A stretch of DNA of 64,000 nucleotides from Dolomedes plantarius (lineage: Eukaryota; Arthropoda; Arachnida; Araneae; Dolomedidae), in contig OU015490.1 in assembly GCA_907164885.2 (NCBI GenBank), positions 10,456,516 through 10,520,515 on the forward strand, in the 5' to 3' direction. Made by a program: the position numbers and the translations under genes. Below the pieces are notes generated by a model. It was given only the letters and a program-made list of their open reading frames with translations. It was not told the origin of the DNA and ran no database searches. Shown here piece by piece: positions 58,149 through 64,000 of the stretch; the stretch's first letter is position 1; each line of letters opens with the position of its first letter.

Positions 58149-58976
58149 CCTCAATGTCAACCTATGGAGAAAATGTGTCTACTATTGACAGCTACATAAA
58201 TGCTGATAATCCAATAACTATGATATTTTCAGATAGCTTGAACTTTACTGCACCTTGCAACAGATTCATTTCATAAATTTCATCCACCAAAGTAATTTAG
58301 GAGCTTTTAAATACCATTATATGAGATTTTTCTCCGAATAATTGAAATTTAAAAATTTTATTTGCATTTATTTTAAACGAAAAATGGCCCAANNNNNNNN
58401 NNNNNNNNNNNNNNNNNNNNNNNNNNNNNNNNNNNNNNNNNNNNNNNNNNNNNNNNNNNNNNNNNNNNNNNNNNNNNNNNNNNNNNNNNNNNNNNNNNNN
58501 NNNNNNNNNNNNNNNNNNNNNNNNNNNNNNNNNNNNNNNNNNNNNNNNNNNNNNNNNNNNNNNNNNNNNNNNNNNNNNNNNNNNNNNNNNNNNNNNNNNN
58601 NNNNNNNNNNNNNNNNNNNNNNNNNNNNNNNNNNNNNNNNNNNNNNNNNNNNNNNNNNNNNNNNNNNNNNNNNNNNNNNNNNNNNNNNNNNNNNNNNNNN
58701 NNNNNNNNNNNNNNNNNNNNNNNNNNNNNNNNNNNNNNNNNNNNNNNNNNNNNNNNNNNNNNNNNNNNNNNNNNNNNNNNNNNNNNNNNNNNNNNNNNNN
58801 NNNNNNNNNNNNNNNNNNNNNNNNNNNNNNNNNNNNNNNNNNNNNNNNNNNNNNNNNAAACGAAAATGGCCCAAGGTGTAAAATTTCTTTCTCTATTACA
58901 GAGTACAACTTAAAAAAAATCTTTGAATCCAAGTCGGCAATACTTTGTCACATTTTCTCCATAGGATAACATTGAG
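58149..58976. repeat. Inverted repeat arms enclosing an assembly gap
   Basis: CCTCAATGTCAACCTATGG (then AGAAAATGTG) at about 58149-58177 is inverted at about 58947-58976, where the minus strand reads CCTCAATGTTATCCTATGG (then AGAAAATGTG); only two positions differ. The arms enclose AT-rich sequence and the N run. This could be a foldback element or a palindrome that hindered assembly. Confidence 0.6.
58393..58857. other. Assembly gap (465 N)
   Basis: A run of 465 unknown bases. The bases on both edges are nearly the same phrase, 'aaacgaaaaatggcccaa' on the left and 'aaacgaaaatggcccaa' on the right, so the missing part probably involves a direct repeat. Long frames of unknown residues across it are artefacts. 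Confidence 0.99.
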
Positions 58977-59081
58977 GTAAGTGAATCCAATAGAGTTAGT
59001 ACAAAGCAGCCTTAAAAAAGTGTATTTATCACTCAGGAACTACCCTCTATCATTTCCAGTAGGACTGAATCACATGGTTTG

Positions 59082-59262
59082 AGAGGTTGGGTGGTTGAGA
59101 TCGCCACGGTCAGTTTTTTTGCGACACGAGGGCTAATTCGACCGGGCCCCATTGCTTAAGGCCGATTCCGAACGACTACGAACATTTATACTATTAGGGG
59201 GACTCGAACCCCTAGACTCTGGGAACGTTAGGCAGCGACCTAGCTTTCGACCATAGCTTGAG
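59082..59262 (-). mobile_element. tRNA-derived SINE, family 2 copy 2
   Basis: On the minus strand: GCTATGGTCGAAAGCTAGG, then GGGGTTCGAGTCCCCCTA (an excellent B box, GGTTCGAGTCC), then 'ggccttaagcaatggggc' and 'agccctcgtgtcgcaaaaa'. The body matches the SINE at 34745-34927 (TAGCCCTCGTGT). The tail has ACC-type repeats. I found no convincing target duplication. Confidence 0.72.
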
Positions 59263-61993
59263 AAGAACAAAATGTGTTACTGATTCAAATTTAAGATGGC
59301 TGAAGGACAGTGTCAATTTACGGATCTGAAAAAAGATTTTCTCCTATAAAGGGGCGATTTTCATCTATGTGCTTCCTGAATAAATCAGCGGGCAAGATTA
59401 TTTTAGAATTTAAGAGAAAAAGTCCATTAAATTATGATTTTAAAGGGCTGGAACGGCATCTATTATTATTGAAATTTGTGACTGTAGGAGTAACTTTGTG
59501 ACACATAGTAATGTTTTCTTATTTCGGGTCTTGCGCCGAGCCCGTGATACCGGGAAGGGAAAGATCAGCTCCAACAGCTTGTCCGACATAAAGAGACACC
59601 TAGTGGCCAGTGTCCGATGATTCTGTGATTCGTTTGTCTTCTCTGGACACTGTATTGTTCAAACCTGTTGCCAAGCTATTCACTCAAACTTCGGAAACTT
59701 TGTGTGCTGTAGACTAACACCTTATACAACAAACTGCCACAGGTAATTATTTTTTATTTGCAACATGTTGATTAGTTTGTGGAGTAATATAACCTTTGTT
59801 TAGTGATATTTCCGAGAGATTTGAGAACATAACCTGAACATCAAAAGGTGACCGGGTTACTTTGTCACACATTGACACTGCCTCAAAATAACCCACTAAG
59901 GGTTGTTCTCGCTGTATGTTGCATTTTTGCGTCCTCTAAAGTACCACTGGAGAGAAAGAAGTATTGACTATCTGGAAAAAAACTACCCGAAGGAGCAGAA
60001 TGTGCCGAAAGACAAAATTTCCTCATCTTCTCAAAACACTGATGCCTGCTCTGGGCACCCGAGTTCTCTTTGATGTCAAAGATATAGATAAAGCTATCCA
60101 AAATTTGTAATAGGTATATATAATTGTGTATCAAGATTTTGATAAGCGTTTTACAGTCTAACTTTGTGTCACGTAATTTTTCCTCTTGGATTTCAAGGCG
60201 AAAACACAAATGTCACAAAGTAGCCCCATTCGGCGGGGAAACTGTGTGGCACATTTTAACTTCAATTTCTCAAAGGCAATTAAAGATCAAGGTTTGCGTA
60301 ATACATTGATACGTAAGGAAAGGATGTACTAATGTTTTACAATTGTTCGTTTTGCGCTGCTTTTAAAACTGATCGTCTGGCACAGAAAAAAACTTAAAAT
60401 CTGTCACAAAGTAACCCCATCTTACGGTAATAAAAGATGAGGACTGAATCTACAGTATACACATTTCATTTTACTTTCCTTCTTTTATAGATAAGCGCTT
60501 TAGTGAAAAGCCGCTTGAAAGCTGGAGAGATCTTTTAAGTACAATTTTTGTTTAAGCATTCTTCCATTACTAAATAAATTTATTGCTCAATTAGTAATTA
60601 CTCAATTAATTTATTTAATATTTTCCAATTTACACATTTTCTATTTCTGTTACCTTTTTCCAGATCAAAGCTTCTGTTAAAGCATGTATTAACCGAAAAA
60701 TACTTCCCAGGTTGAGCTTTGCTTTACAGTTCAGGATTATATGTGAAGCAGTGCCTGTTGTCATGTATAAATGTAGCAATTGTAGAGGAGAAAATTGTTC
60801 TTCCCACTTTCAAAGAATTGATTATTATACTCAGGACTTCAACAGCTTAGAAAAATACCAAAGGATTAGTAACAAAGAAAATGTAAAGGGAAGTTATTGT
60901 TTTAAATCAAAACATTTTTGATACTGACTTAAAAATGTAAAAATGTGTTTTTCTCAAAATGGGATTATGTAAACTGCTTTAATTCAGAGTATATAAGGAT
61001 TGAATTTAACGAATTAATTTAGACCATTCAAGTGAAAAAAAATTACGAAAATAAGAAGTATCCTTCATGTATTCAGAAAAGAAGAAAAGTAAAATATACT
61101 TTTTAGATCTGATATACCTTAGAGCAAGGCAAGATTTATAGATAGAACTTTCCAATTTTTATTGTTTTTATGAGCCCACAAACTTAATGTGGGTTTGTTT
61201 TAAAGCTGCAGACAAACGGCTGAAAATACATTTCGTTTTTATGTACAAAAATCTTGAATTTTATGGTTGTGCAGTTCTTTTTAGACACGATTTCCAATTA
61301 TACGACCTCCCCTATGGGCGGGTATTTCCCTTTTATTGAGTGTGCGGAATCTGCATTGTTTCGTATTGCACCTGCAAGATCTCAAAATATACATATGATT
61401 CTGGATATATTATATGAACCTTGTTAGTCCTAGATTTTACTGATTTTTCATGCATTTTATACCTTCTGTATTTCATTTTGTGTTAAAATAAATGTGCTTC
61501 TTTAAGTAATATTTTGGTAAGAGATATTTTTGAGTTTACCTTGTATTCAATTGAAGTCTTGATTTTTAAAGCAAACGCATTCTGCTGTTTTATTAAGCTA
61601 GTATAAGGAATTTTGGGTTAGAAAAATGCTTTACTCTTAAAAATAAGAAAATTTTAGGGAAACGCCGTTAAAAAAGGTTTCGTTTATGTTATAATTGCAA
61701 CTTATTGAAGCAAAAGAAAAACAAATGTCATAAGTCAGACGACTAGTTAATAATCTCAGCTGGAAAAGTTGATTAGAGATTATAGAATGTAACACATTGG
61801 TTATTAGCCTGAAATCCGGTCAAATAAATAATTTCAGCAAGGGATCCGGCACCCCTTCTCTAATACGAGTACTTGAGACAAGTATAATGTATGACTTTTA
61901 ATAATCCATTTAAGATATAACTAAATTTAATTAGTTATAATGATAGTGTTTGTCACCAGAGTTATACAATTAGGGAATTATTTTTTCATAATT
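59263..61993. other. Unannotated region with a recurring ACTTTGTCACA motif
   Basis: No gene can be named. The word ACTTTGT(C/G)ACA or its complement recurs near 58942, 59492, 59857, 60160, 60212 and 60395, often as GTAACCCCAT or GTAGCCCCAT next to it. The last reads, on the minus strand, TTACCGTAAGATGGGGTTAC, which could be a TIR terminus. From 60430 to 61993 I see only AT-rich sequence. Confidence 0.4.
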
Positions 61994-62007
61994 CATATAA
62001 TTTAGAT

Positions 62008-62268
62008 GGGCCAGAAGTAGCCTACCGGTAGCGCGCTGGCTTTTGATACTCAGGGTGCTCGGATCGAATCCCGACAAGCGCCCATAAATACCTTCATGTC
62101 TGGGTCTGATATGAGCACGTTAAATGGATAGACTGGAAAGTCCTTCTATGAGGTCAGTGGGTGGGGAAGGTACGATCTGCTACTATGCGAGTAAATCGCA
62201 CTACTCATCCCGAAGCCTATATGGACCTAGTCTGACACTTCCGGCCGTGGGGGTATTAGGAACAACAA
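62008..62268 (+). mobile_element. tRNA-derived SINE, family 1, with 14-bp target duplication
   Basis: The head reads AGTAGCCTACCGGTAGCGCG (box A, TAGCC...GGTAGCGCGCTGG) and CTCGGATCGAATCCCGAC (box B). The body continues with 'gaaagtccttctatgaggtc' and 'cgaagcctatatggacctag', and the tail is AACAACAACA. CATATAATTTAGAT at 61994-62007 and CATATAATTCAGAT at 62269-62282 form the duplication with one mismatch. The head resembles the SINE at 19402-19626 but the bodies differ. Confidence 0.85.
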
Positions 62269-62282
62269 CATATAATTCAGAT

Positions 62283-63657
62283 ACCGCAGACTTTATTCTC
62301 GCGATAATTTAAGAAAGCTTATATAATTTTTTTGGAGTTCGCCAAACAGTTCAAAAGGCGTTCTTGAAAATTAAGTTTTGTGACTATATCAGTATTACCA
62401 TGCACTAAGTGAAAATCTTTTTTTAAACAAAATTATATATCTTTTAATGTTCTAATACGGCGCTAAAATGCTTAAAAAACATAAAAATATAAGCCTGCTT
62501 TATGCAAGATATTGTTTTTATTACCAACGTATAGTTTTTTATCACTCTCTCCGGAGGGAAATGATATTTATTTTGCCATAAAAAGATCTTGCCTCTGAGA
62601 AAGACTTTGAATGCTTTTTATGTGCGCACATGAATTTACATGTTATGATTATTAATAACTCGGGGAATAAAGGGAGTTTAAAACTAATTAACGTCATTTT
62701 TACCCTTTTTATAATTATCATTATATAGTTTAATTAAACTTAATCCTAAAATGTATTGTTTGGCCTGAGAATAACAACGATAATTGAAAGAAAAATAATG
62801 TACAATGAAACCTTCTTTCGTGCAGCAGATAGGGACCGCAATTAAAAAAACTGCGCAAAAAATATTCGGAAAATTCATAAATAGCTATAAAAAATAATGT
62901 TTCACAACATATTAAAAAAAAAATGCGGTGCAGACGGACGGCATAAAAAATGTCTCACTTAGAAAATATGTCAATGCTTCACGAAATAACGAGAAAGTGC
63001 TTTCCAAACAAAAAAAATAATAAAATTACTCATGGAAGCATTTAAAAAAAATTAATTTCTCATTTTAAACATGGAGAATAAGAATGAAAATGGCTGATAC
63101 AATATGTACATACACACTCTAGAGAAAAAAAATGATGCCATCACCGTTGAGATTGACCTAAACTCGCGCAAACTTACATATGGAGAACAAAACCTCGATA
63201 CATATTCACATACCGCATAAAATCAAATCTCATACACACACACACACACAAATCGCATAAAAAAAGACCGGACATAAGCAGGTTTGAAACTTGCCTTAGA
63301 TAATGTAAAATTTCTAAGTTCGCGGCGCTTAATTGCATTTAATTTCAACAAATTTAATTTAATTGGTTTTTAAAAGTTTATATTATTTATTTAGAATTGT
63401 GTTAAACGAGACAATAAAATTCTATTTTTAAACAAAGCTTCGTTCTCCCTCAAAAAATTATCATTCACTCAAATTCCAGAATGTGTGTAACTATTAGTCG
63501 AGGACTAACGCTTATCGAATAACCTGGGTTTAAACCTATCTAAAATTTTGCTAAAGAGCACCTTTTTTATAGTTTTATGTAATTTTAGCAAGTACAAAAA
63601 CTTATTACTGATTAAAAATGTATTACTAATTTTGTTATTCTACTCCACAATTTTAAA
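62283..63657. other. AT-rich unannotated region
   Basis: Nothing recognised. A short (CA)n run is at 63234-63250. Confidence 0.6.
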
Positions 63658-63659
63658 TA

Positions 63660-63990
63660 CAGTCGAACCCCTTTGTAACGAACTTCAAGGGACCAAAGTT
63701 TTTGTTCGCTTCATCCGGTGTTTCACTATGTCCGAACCGTTAAGAAAAAAGCTAGAGTTTACAAAATATATAACTCATTAGTTTCAATGCTTATTCAATA
63801 ACGATGTCTAAAAAATGATAAAATCTAATTAAAATGATCGTTAATGAACTAAATCGACTAAAATCGGTTACAATAAACTGACACAATACTAATTAAATTA
63901 CGTACAATAGGAAAACGGTGGGACAAAAATTTCCGTTCGTTATATCCGTAGTTCGTTATATACCGGGTTCACTATAACGGGGTCCTACTG
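63660..63990. mobile_element. Tigger/pogo-like MITE, CAGTCGAACCCC ends
   Basis: TA flanks both sides (63658-63659 and 63991-63992). The left end CAGTCGAACCCCTTTGTAAC (then GAAC) is matched on the minus strand by CAGTAGGACCCCGTTATAGT (then GAAC). Subterminal phrases 'ttgttcgcttcatccgg' and 'cgttcgttatatccgtagt' repeat the same motif. CAGT ends at TA fit pogo/Tigger elements. The 331-bp interior is noncoding. Confidence 0.75.
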
Positions 63991-64000
63991 TATATAGGAA

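Noticed and set aside
58297..58932. Frames of 168-211 codons on both strands
   Set aside because: They run through the 465-base N gap; the unknown bases hide stops.

Overview
This is 64 kb of AT-rich eukaryotic DNA that reads as a transposon graveyard. I recognise no intact host protein-coding gene, rRNA or functional tRNA. Long (TA)n tracts, tRNA-derived SINEs, cut-and-paste DNA transposons of several superfamilies, non-autonomous Helitrons and non-LTR retrotransposon remnants fill it. The mix, and the particular Tc1-type transposases (one starting MGKLPDLDAFDRG, one with ARPHVARIVQRFF), suggest an arthropod and most likely a spider; that taxonomic call is inference from remembered family resemblance.

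Layout. 1-7 kb: the 3' part of a Helitron, then two old tandem arrays (about 291 bp x ~5 and about 228 bp x 7). 7-10 kb: a nearly intact Tc1-like element inserted in (TA)n, then a Helitron-like element. 11-16 kb: a MITE, a LINE endonuclease relic, a hAT transposase gene split by a Helitron, and a TTAA-flanked MITE. 16.7-21.8 kb: a second Tc1 copy in (TA)n, an LTR-like stretch, a Helitron carrying a nested SINE, and a Helitron inserted in a piggyBac relic. 22-26 kb: a palindromic Harbinger-type MITE, a hAT C-terminal relic, a long-TIR element, a dead mariner and an LTR-like repeat. 29.2-32.7 kb: pogo-like, mariner and Tc1 elements lie side by side in one (TA)n array. 33.6-39.2 kb: a Tigger/pogo element with a SINE inside its DNA-binding-domain ORF, a LINE ORF1 relic, and a piggyBac relic broken by a 20-bp duplication. 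41-48.5 kb: a minisatellite, a TIR element holding a LINE RNase H domain, and TTAA-flanked MITEs. 48.5-51.2 kb: a three-level nest (Helitron > Helitron > Tc1). 51.9-55.3 kb: a third Helitron of the second family, then a retroposon with an 11-bp target-site duplication that contains a 121-bp satellite in a four-monomer higher-order repeat. 56-64 kb: SINEs, an LTR-like repeat, a 465-base assembly gap inside an inverted repeat, and a terminal MITE.

No genes here appear to work together. What the window does give is relative dating by nesting, exact insertion footprints (A|T for Helitrons, TA for Tc1/mariner/pogo, TTAA for piggyBac-like MITEs, TTA for the Harbinger MITE), and evidence that (TA)n tracts collect TA-specific transposons. 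All boundaries and translations were read by eye; no database search was run.
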